42,193 nt of DNA from Anaerolineales bacterium (GCA_016789365.1 JAEURH010000019.1:308-42500), one strand, 5' to 3'; numbered from the stretch's first letter, positions 21,165 to 30,831 are shown. Notes: a model not told the origin generated them from the letters alone. Program-made: numbers and translations.

Positions 21165-23507
21165 CTATGGCATATTGACTGCGAAATACACTTGACCATC
21201 TACTGCATAATACAACACATGGTCGGGGCTAACCGCTACGGCACTGACCGAACCTGTTGGGATTGGGTTTCCGCGTCCTACTGTCGGGCGGAACTGATTC
21301 TGCAACTCAATGCTTCTCGGCGCGAAACGCATCAGGCTCTGACCGTCCGCATCCAGCACCAAAATAGACGGGTCAGGTGGGGCGGCGAAAATCAATTGCG
21401 TAAAATGCGCCACGCCAAACAAATCAATATCTTGATAGGCTGGGAATGGATTCACCATCGGCAGTGGGTCTTTACAATTGGATTTGCTCGCATCAATACG
21501 GCTGAACGAACAAGAAGATAACCTTCCATCGGCATGGAGTAAGTACATCTCATCGCCAGAGACAATGAAATCAATTGTGTCTTGTGTGGGTGTTTGCTGA
21601 CCAAAAAAGAAATATGGGCGGTCTGTAAATGTGCCGTCTTTGCCAATGTAAACCCACACCGCGCGCGAGGTTGAATCTAGCACATATAAATTTCCGTTTT
21701 CATATACAAAGCCAGTCACACGTCCCCAGTTTGTATCAGGTGTTGGCAAAGGAATCGCTTCTGCTACTTTATTTGATTTGCAATACAACAAATTTCCGCT
21801 GGCATCTATGCCTAACAAACTGGCATCAATTAAGCCACCAATGGTTGGCAACGCTAAAATATCTACCAATGGTCCCACTCGATAATTGCCATAGTTGCCG
21901 GGTTTGCAATTAAATGTCGAATCTAATTGAAAGCCACCACCACCTAATGCAGGCGTGGCGCGTAAGGCTTCTCCATTTTCAGCATTAAGTAAATACAAAG
22001 CATTTTCACTTGCCGCCATACGGCTGATATTGATTCCGGGCTTGGCACTAAACGCGGGATTGAATTGCATTCGCGTTAACCCAAGCAATGTATCTAAATT
22101 TGAATTGGCTTCGTTGCGTAAGTTAATCGTCTCAGTTGTTACGCGATGTTCTTCAGCGCGCGAAACATTTATTAAAACATTTTCCCAACTTTTTCTTTTT
22201 TCAATTGGGTTTGTCAGCGCAACTGCTTGTGCTTGCCATTGTCTGGCTTGATTCAAATACGTATCATATTGCTCACTGCGCCCGTATCTTAAATAAACCA
22301 CAGAGGCGAGTGTCACCACAATCAATGGAATGACAATTGCTAAAAACAACATCAATGTATTTGATGAAACGGTTGAGTTTTCATCAACATTTGGGTCAGG
22401 TAATAAACGTGGTAGAAAATTTCTGAATCGTTCGCCAAACGTCTCACTTAATTTTCTAGCAGATTGCATACTCGTTACGATTGCTTTTGCTGTCTGACGA
22501 GTCCTTTCAGATGGTTCGCGTGGCGTGATGATTTCTTTCTCAACTTCTTCAGCAACTTTTTCTTGCGCCTCATTGACTACGGGGATATTTGATTCTGTTT
22601 CTTCAACATTTTCTTTCGGTTTAGCCCGCGGAATAGACGCAGGAAATTCGCGTGGTTTTGGTATTTCCACTTTTTCTTGCATCGGTATCGCATACGCCGA
22701 TGGTTGCAAAACATGCGCGGAGGAAGAATCAACTTGTGGTTCAGCAGGCAGGCTGGGGCTAGAGTCAAGAGGCGGTGTCCTGAGTGGCGAAGCCGTATCG
22801 AAGGGCGGTGTTTCTTCTTTCAAAGAGTTTCCAAAACGAAACACACCGCTTCCAACAGCAGATTGAATCAAAACTGCATTCAAATCATCATGGGTGATTG
22901 TTGTTAATTTACGGCGCATCGAATCTAATGAAGAAAGTTTTGTATCTTTCAACGCGGTTAACCATGCGTTAGGAACTTTGCCACACAGCAACATCAAATC
23001 GCCGACGTTCAAATCTGTTTGTGCAAAATGAATGTGCGTGTTTTGGCTTGACCCCAAACCTTTGCCTGAAACGCTTGGCTCAAAAATATGTTTGGTTTCG
23101 TTTTGATTGAAGATATACGCTTGCATCGGTCCGCTGATTGAAAAGATACATTGCGATTCGCGAAACGAAGCAAGCAATAAATATCCGAGTGCATATTTTC
23201 CGCTAGCACTGGTGGTCATATTTTTTTCAAGCAAAGTTTTATTTACAAAATCTGCCGATGCTTTTAACGCGCTGGTGGTAGCGCGTGGCGTTTGATAATA
23301 AATTTGCGCGGCATCTTCGGCTAATTTTTTATATTCAGTTGTTGTAAAAGTGGAATTGCCCGCCAGCAATAAATAAACAATGAGGCGGTCTGTTTCGCGT
23401 CCGCGTGCGGCGTTTTTTGGTGGGTTGAGTGCCAGCACACCTGGCATGTTTGACTCTTCTTGCCCGCCGATGCGATAAAGTGGTGAAAGGTGAATGTCAA
23501 GTGGCAT
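21165..23507 (-). CDS. Membrane-anchored protein: phosphatase-like N-domain, β-propeller-like C-domain
   Basis: A 780-residue protein of unknown function. Residues 1-225 look like a PPM/PP2C-fold domain: LGYLLLASFRESQCIFSISG, then GDLMLLCGKVPNAWL and DDLNAVLIQ, as in serine-phosphatase modules, but the canonical metal aspartates are not clear. Residues 230-375 form a Pro/Glu-rich linker. Residues 384-406 are a single membrane helix. A coiled region (about 410-470) and a C-terminal domain (about 475-780) of repeated β-strands such as NLYVLDSTSRAVWVYIGKDG resemble a propeller. Topology would put the phosphatase-like part inside and the propeller outside. The linker contains a repeat-derived peptide (residues 234-246). 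Confidence 0.65.
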   Translation of the reverse strand: MPLDIHLSPLYRIGGQEESNMPGVLALNPPKNAARGRETDRLIVYLLLAGNSTFTTTEYKKLAEDAAQIYYQTPRATTSALKASADFVNKTLLEKNMTTSASGKYALGYLLLASFRESQCIFSISGPMQAYIFNQNETKHIFEPSVSGKGLGSSQNTHIHFAQTDLNVGDLMLLCGKVPNAWLTALKDTKLSSLDSMRRKLTTITHDDLNAVLIQSAVGSGVFRFGNSLKEETPPFDTASPLRTPPLDSSPSLPAEPQVDSSSAHVLQPSAYAIPMQEKVEIPKPREFPASIPRAKPKENVEETESNIPVVNEAQEKVAEEVEKEIITPREPSERTRQTAKAIVTSMQSARKLSETFGERFRNFLPRLLPDPNVDENSTVSSNTLMLFLAIVIPLIVVTLASVVYLRYGRSEQYDTYLNQARQWQAQAVALTNPIEKRKSWENVLINVSRAEEHRVTTETINLRNEANSNLDTLLGLTRMQFNPAFSAKPGINISRMAASENALYLLNAENGEALRATPALGGGGFQLDSTFNCKPGNYGNYRVGPLVDILALPTIGGLIDASLLGIDASGNLLYCKSNKVAEAIPLPTPDTNWGRVTGFVYENGNLYVLDSTSRAVWVYIGKDGTFTDRPYFFFGQQTPTQDTIDFIVSGDEMYLLHADGRLSSCSFSRIDASKSNCKDPLPMVNPFPAYQDIDLFGVAHFTQLIFAAPPDPSILVLDADGQSLMRFAPRSIELQNQFRPTVGRGNPIPTGSVSAVAVSPDHVLYYAVDGQVYFAVNMP
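22773..22808. repeat. Palindromic repeat element inside the coding linker
   Basis: The minus-strand sequence CCCTTCGATACGGCTTCGCC then ACTCAGGACACC matches a dispersed intergenic repeat type known from many bacterial genomes. It codes in frame for residues 234-246 (PPFDTASPLRTPP) of the membrane protein at 21165-23507, inside its disordered linker. Confidence 0.5.
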
Positions 23508-23544
23508 GTAAGATTGTGACCTGATTTCGCTTCATTATAACTGG

Positions 23545-23550
23545 TAAAAT
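23545..23550 (+). promoter_or_regulatory. -10 box of the acyltransferase gene, leaderless geometry
   Basis: TAAAAT seven bases before the ATG at 23558, with no Shine-Dalgarno. A divergent minus-strand TATAAT (23534-23539) could serve the gene starting at 23507. Confidence 0.45.
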
Positions 23551-23557
23551 TTAACCT

Positions 23558-24589
23558 ATGAACTATACACTTCTCAATGATTTCTCACAAATTGATTCAA
23601 ACGAATGGAATGCTTTATTAAAGAACTCAATACAAGATACACCTTTTTTAAGATACGAATATCAAAACACTTGGTGGCAACATAAAGGCGGCGGCGAATG
23701 GAAAGATGCAAAACTGCTTTTGGTCACTGCTCGTGAAAATAATCAATTAATTGGAATTGCTCCGCTTTTTATTGCAACATACGAAAATGAACCCGCGCTT
23801 TTATTAAATGGTAGTATTGAAATTTCAGATTATTTAGATGTGATTGTCAAAAAAGATGACCATGCAAAATTTATTTCAGGTTTACTTGATTTTCTCGCTT
23901 CTAAATTAACTGGGGCAGGAGAACCCCGCCCCTACGATTGGAAAAAAATAGATTGGTATAACTTACCTGACGATTCCCCGACATTGCTTGCATTAAAAGA
24001 AGAAGCGACAAAACGTGGCTGGACTCATCACGAAGAAGTGTATCGCCCGACCCCACGCGTTGCATTGAATGGAAGTTTTGAAGATTATTTATCTCGCATA
24101 GAAAAAAAACAACGCCATGAGATTCGACGAAAAATGCGCCGTGCGGCTGAATCTGAATTAAATGTCAAGTTTGTTTTGGTGGGTCAAGATGCCGATATTG
24201 AAAAAGAAATCAATACTTTTTTTGAGTTAATGATTCAAGACCCTAACAAAGCGGAATTTTTACATCCCGCCATGCGTGAGCAAATGACCGCCGTTTTGCA
24301 CGAGGCTTATAAAAATAATTATCTGTGGCTTGGCTTTTTAGAAATTGACGGAGTCAAAACCGCCGCTTCTTTGAATTTTGATTACGAAAATAAATTATGG
24401 GGTTACAACTCTGGCGTGAGTCGCGGTCACATGGATTTATCGCCAGGCTGGGTGTTGTTATCGCATACTATCCAGTGGTGTTGTGACAATGGACGCTATG
24501 AATTTGACTTCATGCGGGGAGATGAAGATTATAAATACCGCTTTGGGGGAGTGAATCGGTTTGTGATGAGAAGTAGAATTATCAGATAA
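23558..24589 (+). CDS. GNAT/FemAB-type acyltransferase (CelD/BioF2-like)
   Basis: A 343-residue protein of the CelD/BioF2-like GNAT group, which usually acts in envelope or polysaccharide biosynthesis. Recognisable parts are PFLRYEYQNTWW (about residues 29-40), the LLLVTARENNQLIGIAPLFI strand-turn-strand (about 53-72) and KKQRHEIRRKMRRA (about 183-196), the charged helix typical of the family. The C-terminus has LSPGWVLLSHTIQWCCDNG then FDFMRGDEDYKYRFGG. Residues 118-127 are encoded by a GTAGGGGCG repeat element. No Shine-Dalgarno; a leaderless transcript is likely. The acyl acceptor is unknown. Confidence 0.82.
   Translation: MNYTLLNDFSQIDSNEWNALLKNSIQDTPFLRYEYQNTWWQHKGGGEWKDAKLLLVTARENNQLIGIAPLFIATYENEPALLLNGSIEISDYLDVIVKKDDHAKFISGLLDFLASKLTGAGEPRPYDWKKIDWYNLPDDSPTLLALKEEATKRGWTHHEEVYRPTPRVALNGSFEDYLSRIEKKQRHEIRRKMRRAAESELNVKFVLVGQDADIEKEINTFFELMIQDPNKAEFLHPAMREQMTAVLHEAYKNNYLWLGFLEIDGVKTAASLNFDYENKLWGYNSGVSRGHMDLSPGWVLLSHTIQWCCDNGRYEFDFMRGDEDYKYRFGGVNRFVMRSRIIR
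23911..23936. repeat. GTAGGGGCG-type repeat inside the acyltransferase gene
   Basis: TGGGGCAGGAG then AACCCCGCCCCTACG: its reverse complement starts CGTAGGGGCGGGGTT, matching the intergenic element at 40107-40134 (GTAGGGGCGAGGT). It is read in frame and adds residues TGAGEPRPYD without breaking the protein. Confidence 0.6.
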
Positions 24590-24600
24590 ACTCTTTATTT

Positions 24601-24671
24601 ACCACAAAGGAGACAAAGTATCACAAAGGAAAAGATTTAAACCTTTGTGTCCCTTCGTGACACTTTGTGGT
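24601..24671. repeat. ACCACAAAG...CTTTGTGGT inverted repeat, copy 3 of the family
   Basis: Arms ACCACAAAG (24601-24609) and CTTTGTGGT (24663-24671) with inner ATCACAAAGG/CCTTTGTGT pairing. It fills the convergent gap between the acyltransferase gene and the lyase gene and could terminate both. Confidence 0.7.
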
Positions 24672-24681
24672 GAAATATTTT

Positions 24682-26172
24682 TTACCCGCCGCCAGAGACT
24701 CCGCCAACGATTCCACCATCGGTCAACTTGCCCAAATCACCCAAAGCGGATTCAATCTCTTCGACATTAACTTTCCTATCTTCATCACGGTGTTTTAATT
24801 CACCTGCTTTTGCTTTTTCAATCGCAAGTTCTTTAATGGAAGCATTTTGTGCTAATGCTTCTTTTACTAATGCCGCGCCTTGAGCATACCCAATGACTGG
24901 ATTTAACGCAGTCACAACAATTGCATTTTTCTCTAACCAGCCAGCGGCTTTTTCACGATTGGCTGTTACACCTTTCACGGCTCTCTCTGTAAAGGCATTG
25001 ACAGAACCAATCATCACTTGCATCATTTCAAATAAGTTATGTGCAATAATCGGCATCATCACATTTAATTCCAATTGACCTGCTTGCGCGGCGAGAGCAA
25101 CCGTTGTGTCACAACCAATGACATGAAACATGGCTTGGTCTAACATTTCTGCTAAAACAGGATTCACTTTGCCAGGCATGATGGAAGAACCAGGCTGAAC
25201 AGCAGGTAAACGAATCTCATCAAGACCAGTGGAAGGTCCAGAAGATAAGAGGCGGAAATCATTGGCGATGCGCACGAGAGTCATAGCCGTAGTACGCAAT
25301 GAAGCGGAAAAATCCGCCGCATCAGCCATCGATTGCATGGATTCAAATAAGTTATCTGATTCGTACAATTGCAAACCTGTAATTTCAGATAATTTCTTGA
25401 CCATGTTTTTGTGATAATCAGGGTGGGCATTTAATCCAGAACCAACGGCTGTGCCGCCAATGCCTAATCTTCTCAACCCTTCGGCAGACCTTTTGATTCT
25501 TTCAATATCTCGTTCAACGGCTTTGGCATACGCCCCAAACTCTTGACCCAAACGCACTGGCACGGCATCTTGCAAATGTGTACGACCAGACTTAATCACA
25601 TCATCAAATTCTTTTGCTTTATTTTCTAATGCGATTTGTAAATTTTTAAGCGCGTTGATTAATTCATCCACACGCCATAAAGCACCCAAACGAATCGAAG
25701 TTGGAATCACATCATTGGTGGATTGCGCCATATTGACATGGTCATTTGGATGCACAATATATTTTCCAAGTTCGCCGCCTAAAATTTGTGTAGCGCGATT
25801 GGCAATCACTTCGTTGGAATTCATGTTATGACTTGTCCCCGCACCTGCTTGAAATGGCTCAACCACGAATTGCGAATCCCATTCACCAGCCATCACTTCA
25901 GTGGCGGCTGTTGAAACAGAATCAACTATCTGTTTGGCAGTGAAGCGTTTTCCGTCCACTTCTCTATCGTTGAATAATCCTAAATCATAATTAACCAAAG
26001 CCGCCGCGCGTTTCACTGCCGCAATTGACCAGATAAATGCACGCCACGGTTTCAATCCGCTGATGGGGAAGTTTTCTACAGCGCGTTGTGTTTGCACGCC
26101 ATACAAAGCATTGATTGGCACATTTAATTCACCAAGCGAATCTTTTTCTTTACGAAACTTCTGTTCTGTCAT
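24682..26172 (-). CDS. aspA: Aspartate ammonia-lyase (fumarase/aspartase superfamily)
   Basis: A 496-residue homotetrameric lyase, cytosolic. The flexible catalytic loop GSSIMPGKVNP is at 328-338, and the substrate-binding segment GTSHNMNSNE is at 112-121. Aspartases have TSxNMN where fumarase C has GTQxNMN, so aspartate to fumarate plus ammonia is favoured; fumarase activity cannot be fully excluded. STNDVIPTS (151-159) and SGRTHLQDAVP (195-205) are both intact. The C-terminus ends in a glycine-rich GGIVGGVSGGG tail, longer than usual. It is monocistronic and diverges from the large histidine kinase gene. Confidence 0.87.
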   Translation of the reverse strand: MTEQKFRKEKDSLGELNVPINALYGVQTQRAVENFPISGLKPWRAFIWSIAAVKRAAALVNYDLGLFNDREVDGKRFTAKQIVDSVSTAATEVMAGEWDSQFVVEPFQAGAGTSHNMNSNEVIANRATQILGGELGKYIVHPNDHVNMAQSTNDVIPTSIRLGALWRVDELINALKNLQIALENKAKEFDDVIKSGRTHLQDAVPVRLGQEFGAYAKAVERDIERIKRSAEGLRRLGIGGTAVGSGLNAHPDYHKNMVKKLSEITGLQLYESDNLFESMQSMADAADFSASLRTTAMTLVRIANDFRLLSSGPSTGLDEIRLPAVQPGSSIMPGKVNPVLAEMLDQAMFHVIGCDTTVALAAQAGQLELNVMMPIIAHNLFEMMQVMIGSVNAFTERAVKGVTANREKAAGWLEKNAIVVTALNPVIGYAQGAALVKEALAQNASIKELAIEKAKAGELKHRDEDRKVNVEEIESALGDLGKLTDGGIVGGVSGGG

Positions 26173-26217
26173 GGAATCTCCATAATTTTTTTCTCCATTT
26201 TACTCCGTTCCTTGTAC

Positions 26218-26223
26218 TATAAT
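26218..26223 (+). promoter_or_regulatory. -10 box of the large histidine kinase, leaderless geometry
   Basis: A perfect TATAAT ends four bases before the ATG at 26228 and seven before a second ATG at 26231. The usual 6-8 nt spacing seen elsewhere in the window favours 26231 as both transcription and translation start. Confidence 0.5.
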
Positions 26224-26227
26224 CAAA

Positions 26228-29200
26228 ATGATGCTAGCCAAAGTACGCCATTTTTTTGCCTCACCCATTTTTGAAGATCCAGACAAAACGCGCCTTGCGA
26301 GAATTTTGAATGGGTTTGGCTGGGCTGTGATTGTGATTATGCTGGTACTTATTGTTAATCGTATCAGTACGCAAACATGGGTGGGCGGCTCAACCTCTTA
26401 TACATTTCCACTAGTTGTCTTTATTATCCTGATTATGCAAGTCATTATCCGCATAGGATATGTTCATTTTGCTGGGCGTTTTGCCGTTACATTAATTTGG
26501 ATAACAATGACATACCAAGCCGCACAAGCAGATGGGCTCTGGGATGTGGCATTAATTTCTCATTTGGCTGTAATTTTACTTGCGGCACTCATGCTAGGCT
26601 GGCGTGAAGGTGTTGTTGTAGGGGCTTTTAGCCTTGTTGCAATTTGGTACTTTGCCTATCAACATTATATAGGTCTGCATGAATTTAAGTTAGACCCACC
26701 GCTTAACTATGCCCGCGACTTAACTGCTGTATTCGTTATCACGAGTGTTTTGATTTACTATCTTGTTTACATTATGAATCGTTCGTTGGCAGAATCAAAT
26801 GTGGAATTAAAAGAAAGATTACGCGCTGAATCAAAACTACAACTACAAGCAGATTATTTAACCGCGCTTCATGAAACTACTTTGGGCTTGGTCAATAGAC
26901 TGGAACTGAATCCACTCCTCGAATCGATTATTGCTCGCGCCAGCGATTTGCTGAACACGTCACACGTTGCAATTGATTTGGTATTACCTGATGAATCAAC
27001 TTTGAAACAAGTTCATGGGTTTGGAATCTTTGCTGGGTATGATGGTGAATTTACCCCCAAAGGTAAAGGCTTGATCGGAAAAGTTTGGCAAAGTGGAACG
27101 ATAATTCATGCACAAGATTACAACTCATGGGAAGGTAGAGACCCTGAAGCAGAATATGTTGGTTTTGGTGCAGTATTAGGCGCGCCGCTTAAGTCTGGTT
27201 CAAGAGTAATTGGGGTATTAACCGTTGCTACGATAGGAAATCAAAAAGATTTTACAGCCGAACAAGTAATCATCATGGAACGGCTCGCAACCTTAGCCTC
27301 TATTGCTATTGATAACGCTCGCTTATATCAAGAAGCCCAAATCGAAATCGCCGAAAGAAAATTGGCAGAAGAAAAAATTCAATTACAAGCAGAATACCTT
27401 ACTGCTCTTCATGAAACGGCATTAGGTTTGGTCAATCGTCTTGAATTGAATCCACTCCTCGAATCGATTATTGCTCGCGCCAGCGATTTGCTTGGTACAG
27501 AAAATGTAGCCTTAGATTTAGTATTGCAAGACGGCTCAGCACTACGTCAAGAAATTGGGTTAGGTAAATTTGCGCCTTTCAACGGTACAGTGATTGGCGA
27601 AAATGTTGGTGCTTCTGGAAAAGCTTGGAAAACAGGCAAAACGGTTGTGGTGAAACAATATGAACAATGGGATGAGAAGATACCGCATTTAGAAGGCACA
27701 GGCTTTGCTATAGTTGCCTGTGTGCCACTAAAATCTGGCAATAAGGTGATTGGCATTTTAGCAATTGCTTCTACAGAAGCAAGAGAATTTACCCAAGAGC
27801 AATTAATTTTACTAGAACGATTCGCCGCCCTCGCTTCCATTGCCATAGACAATGCCCGCCTATATCAAGAAGCCCAAACTGAAATTATCGAAAGAAAATT
27901 AGCCGAAGAAAAATTAAAAACTCAAGCTCAATATCTTAATGCACTTAATGAAACGACGTTAGGCTTAGTTAATAGACTGGAACTGAACCCACTCCTCGAA
28001 TCCATTATTGCACGCGCCAGTGACTTGCTCGATACAGAAGAAGTAGCACTACACTTGGTCTTGCCAGATGACTCTGCGCTCAAACAAGAAATTGGAAATG
28101 GCAAGTTTTCACAATTTAATGAAATCCTAACCCATAAAAGTTACGGTGTTATAGGCAATGTATGGGCAAGTGGCAAAAGCATGATGGTTGAGAATTATAG
28201 TCAGTGGTCAGGCAGAATTGTGGAAGTTGAAGGCATAGGCTTTGAAAGTGTTATATGTGCACCGCTTAAGTCTGGGGCGACGGTCATTGGCGTAATTGTC
28301 GCTGCACATATTGGAAAACACAAAAAATTTACAGAAGAAGAACTAACCTTATTAGAAAAAATAACAGCCCTCGCTTCCATTGCTATAGACAACGCCCGTT
28401 TATATCAAGAAGCCCAAACAGAGATTCTTGAAAGAAAAATTATCGAAACCGAATTACGCGCCAGTGATGAACGCTTTAGAAAAGTTTTTAACAACAACAA
28501 GGTTGCTATTTCTATTGTTACATTAGAAGAAGGTATCTTCTTAGAAGCCAACGAAGCCTTTTGGCAAATTACTGGGCTAACCCCCGAAAAAGCGCTAGGG
28601 CATTCTGCGCTAGAATTTAATTTATGGAAAAAACCAGAAGACCGCGCCGAGTTTGTAAAAGAACTACAAGAAAAAGGCTCTTTATCAAATGTTGAAGTGG
28701 TTTTTCCAACTAGTCGTATTTCGCTTGCTTACTATGAATTGATTAACTTAAAGAATCAACTTTGTATTGTTTGTCTGTTTTACGATATTACTGAATTACG
28801 TCAGGCAGAGCGGGCTTTCAAAGAGAGCGAAGAAAGATTTCGTAAAGTATTTCAAGCCAGCCCTGTGGCAATTTGTATTACCACGTTAGAAGAGGGCCGC
28901 TTGTTAGATGCCAACCAAGCCTATTGGAACTTAACAGAATATTCAGTTGAAGAATCGCTTGGTAAAACGGCACAAGAATTAGATATGTGGAATTTGACGG
29001 AAGACCGCAAAAAATTTGTAAACGATATAAAAGCCAAACGCTCTTTAACCAACCCCAATTATCAGTTCTTAACTTATAAAACCCATCAGCCTCGCTCCGT
29101 TATTGCATTCTATGAATTGATTGAGCTCAGGGAACAAACTGGTATTTTATCCATGTTTTATGATGTGACCGAACAACGACAAATTCAAGAAGCCTTGCGC

Positions 29201-30814
29201 AATGCTGAATCCAGAACCCGTGCCATTCTCGAATCTATGCCCGATATGATTTTTGAAATTTCAAAAGAAGGCGTGTTTTTAGATTATGTCGCTTCCACAG
29301 AGATTACGCCTTTGGTACCGCCTTCTGAATTTATTGGCAAAAATGTCAATCAATTTTTCCCTGAACATATTGTTGAACAAACATTATTTTCATTAGAGCG
29401 TGCCATCGCCACAGAACAATTACATGCCTTTGAATATGAATTGACTCACGAAGGCGAAACTCGTTTTTTTGAGGCACGCATCTCACCAGTGACAGATGAA
29501 ACTGCCATTGTGATGGTACGCGATATTAGCCAAAGAAAATGGGTAGAAACCGAACGCGAAAAACTGATTACAGAATTAGAAAATAAAAATGCTGAATCCG
29601 AAACATTGCGCGAAAGTGTATCTATTGTTGTAGAAACACTTGATAAGTCAGAAGCGATAGATAGAATTCTTGAACAACTAGAAAAAGTAATTCCTTATAA
29701 CAGTGCTTCTGTGCAATTATTAGATGAAAACATGTTAGAAATTGTAAGTACACGTGGCTTAGAACCAAAATCTGAGCATATTGGTATGCGGTTTGAAATT
29801 AATGATAATGAACCTGCCAATGCTTTGTTACATGGCGAAGCACCTTATGTTTTGATTGATGATGTGCAAGTCAGTACCTCTGTATTTACAGAAGATATGC
29901 ATAGCAAAATTCATGCGTGGATGGCAATTCCATTAAGAGTCAAAGGTCAATTAATTGGCATTATTGCTTTGGATGGATATACAACTGGGCAATTTACCGA
30001 AAAAGATGCTGAACTTGCATTGACATACGCAAATCAGGTAGCCATTGCGATTGAAAATGCGCGTCTGTTCAGCGAATTACAAAATGAACTAGTAGAAAGA
30101 AAAAGATTGATTGAAGAACTTGAAAGCAAGAATACAGAACTGGAACGCTTTACTTATACTGTATCGCATGATTTGAAATCTCCCTTAATCACAATTAAAG
30201 GCTTTCTTGGCTTTTTAGAGCAAGATGCCATGAACAATAATCAAGTCCGTTTGAAGAGCGATATTCAAAGAATCTCGGAAGCGACGAGCAAAATGCAAAC
30301 CTTGTTAGGCGACTTGCTCAATCTCTCACGAGTAGGTCGGCTAGTGCAAGCATCAGAATATACTCCGTTTAACGAAATTATTTCCGAAGCGTTAGAGATT
30401 GTGCATGGGCGATTGATGAAGCATGAAATTCGAGTGCGTGTTCATCCAAACCTACCAACTGTGTATGTAGACCGCCCGCGCATTGTGGAAGTAATGCAAA
30501 ACCTAATTGATAATGCCGCAAAATTTATTAAGCCAGAAGCGAACCCGCTCATTGAAATTGGGCAGAATGGGTATGATGAATCAGGGAAACCGATTTTCTT
30601 TGTGCAGGATAACGGCATCGGCATTGATGAAGCGCATCATGAACGGATTTTCGGCTTGTTCAATAAACTAGATGCCGAGTCTGAAGGGACAGGGGTTGGG
30701 TTAGCGCTTGTCAAACGAATCATCGAATTACACGGCGGCAGAATTTGGATTGAAAGTAAACTCGGAAAAGGAGCCACGTTTTATTTCACTTTGCCTACAC
30801 ACCCCCCTGAATAA
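26228..30814 (+). CDS. Large sensor histidine kinase with three tandem GAF domains
   Basis: A 1528-residue membrane kinase. In order: about six membrane helices (residues 30-190); three tandem GAF repeats (about 204-375, 384-556 and 563-735) with near-identical DNA in places; two similar PAS domains (about 745-865, 872-990); a third PAS (about 996-1110); a fourth GAF (about 1140-1285); a HisKA domain with phospho-acceptor H1314 (SHDLKSPL); and HATPase_c (about 1400-1528) with N box NLIDNAAKF and G motifs DNGIGI and GTGVGLALV. No receiver domain is attached. A second kinase gene with a matching C-terminus follows 17 nt later. The start may be one codon downstream at 26231. Confidence 0.93.
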   Translation: MMLAKVRHFFASPIFEDPDKTRLARILNGFGWAVIVIMLVLIVNRISTQTWVGGSTSYTFPLVVFIILIMQVIIRIGYVHFAGRFAVTLIWITMTYQAAQADGLWDVALISHLAVILLAALMLGWREGVVVGAFSLVAIWYFAYQHYIGLHEFKLDPPLNYARDLTAVFVITSVLIYYLVYIMNRSLAESNVELKERLRAESKLQLQADYLTALHETTLGLVNRLELNPLLESIIARASDLLNTSHVAIDLVLPDESTLKQVHGFGIFAGYDGEFTPKGKGLIGKVWQSGTIIHAQDYNSWEGRDPEAEYVGFGAVLGAPLKSGSRVIGVLTVATIGNQKDFTAEQVIIMERLATLASIAIDNARLYQEAQIEIAERKLAEEKIQLQAEYLTALHETALGLVNRLELNPLLESIIARASDLLGTENVALDLVLQDGSALRQEIGLGKFAPFNGTVIGENVGASGKAWKTGKTVVVKQYEQWDEKIPHLEGTGFAIVACVPLKSGNKVIGILAIASTEAREFTQEQLILLERFAALASIAIDNARLYQEAQTEIIERKLAEEKLKTQAQYLNALNETTLGLVNRLELNPLLESIIARASDLLDTEEVALHLVLPDDSALKQEIGNGKFSQFNEILTHKSYGVIGNVWASGKSMMVENYSQWSGRIVEVEGIGFESVICAPLKSGATVIGVIVAAHIGKHKKFTEEELTLLEKITALASIAIDNARLYQEAQTEILERKIIETELRASDERFRKVFNNNKVAISIVTLEEGIFLEANEAFWQITGLTPEKALGHSALEFNLWKKPEDRAEFVKELQEKGSLSNVEVVFPTSRISLAYYELINLKNQLCIVCLFYDITELRQAERAFKESEERFRKVFQASPVAICITTLEEGRLLDANQAYWNLTEYSVEESLGKTAQELDMWNLTEDRKKFVNDIKAKRSLTNPNYQFLTYKTHQPRSVIAFYELIELREQTGILSMFYDVTEQRQIQEALRNAESRTRAILESMPDMIFEISKEGVFLDYVASTEITPLVPPSEFIGKNVNQFFPEHIVEQTLFSLERAIATEQLHAFEYELTHEGETRFFEARISPVTDETAIVMVRDISQRKWVETEREKLITELENKNAESETLRESVSIVVETLDKSEAIDRILEQLEKVIPYNSASVQLLDENMLEIVSTRGLEPKSEHIGMRFEINDNEPANALLHGEAPYVLIDDVQVSTSVFTEDMHSKIHAWMAIPLRVKGQLIGIIALDGYTTGQFTEKDAELALTYANQVAIAIENARLFSELQNELVERKRLIEELESKNTELERFTYTVSHDLKSPLITIKGFLGFLEQDAMNNNQVRLKSDIQRISEATSKMQTLLGDLLNLSRVGRLVQASEYTPFNEIISEALEIVHGRLMKHEIRVRVHPNLPTVYVDRPRIVEVMQNLIDNAAKFIKPEANPLIEIGQNGYDESGKPIFFVQDNGIGIDEAHHERIFGLFNKLDAESEGTGVGLALVKRIIELHGGRIWIESKLGKGATFYFTLPTHPPE
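26836..28420 (+). repeat. Three tandem ~540-bp GAF-coding repeats
   Basis: Units begin near 26836, 27376 and 27913, offsets of 540 and 537 bp. The first two share the uninterrupted 20-mer TGAATCCACTCCTCGAATCG, and the identity continues into the ATTGCTCGCGCCAGCGATTT that follows. The third copy differs by a few bases. All three end with the same ATAGACAACGCCCG-like segment. High DNA identity implies recent duplication or gene conversion. Confidence 0.85.
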
Positions 30815-30831
30815 ATTTGTTCTATAGAACT

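Noticed and set aside
22525-22907. Overlapping plus-strand genes inside the linker-coding region of the membrane protein
   Set aside because: They arise from low-complexity Pro/Glu/Ser codons read in reverse, with no ribosome site and no recognisable domain.
26836-28420. A CRISPR-like or satellite array
   Set aside because: The repeats are about 540 bp, coding and in frame, and correspond exactly to GAF domains.
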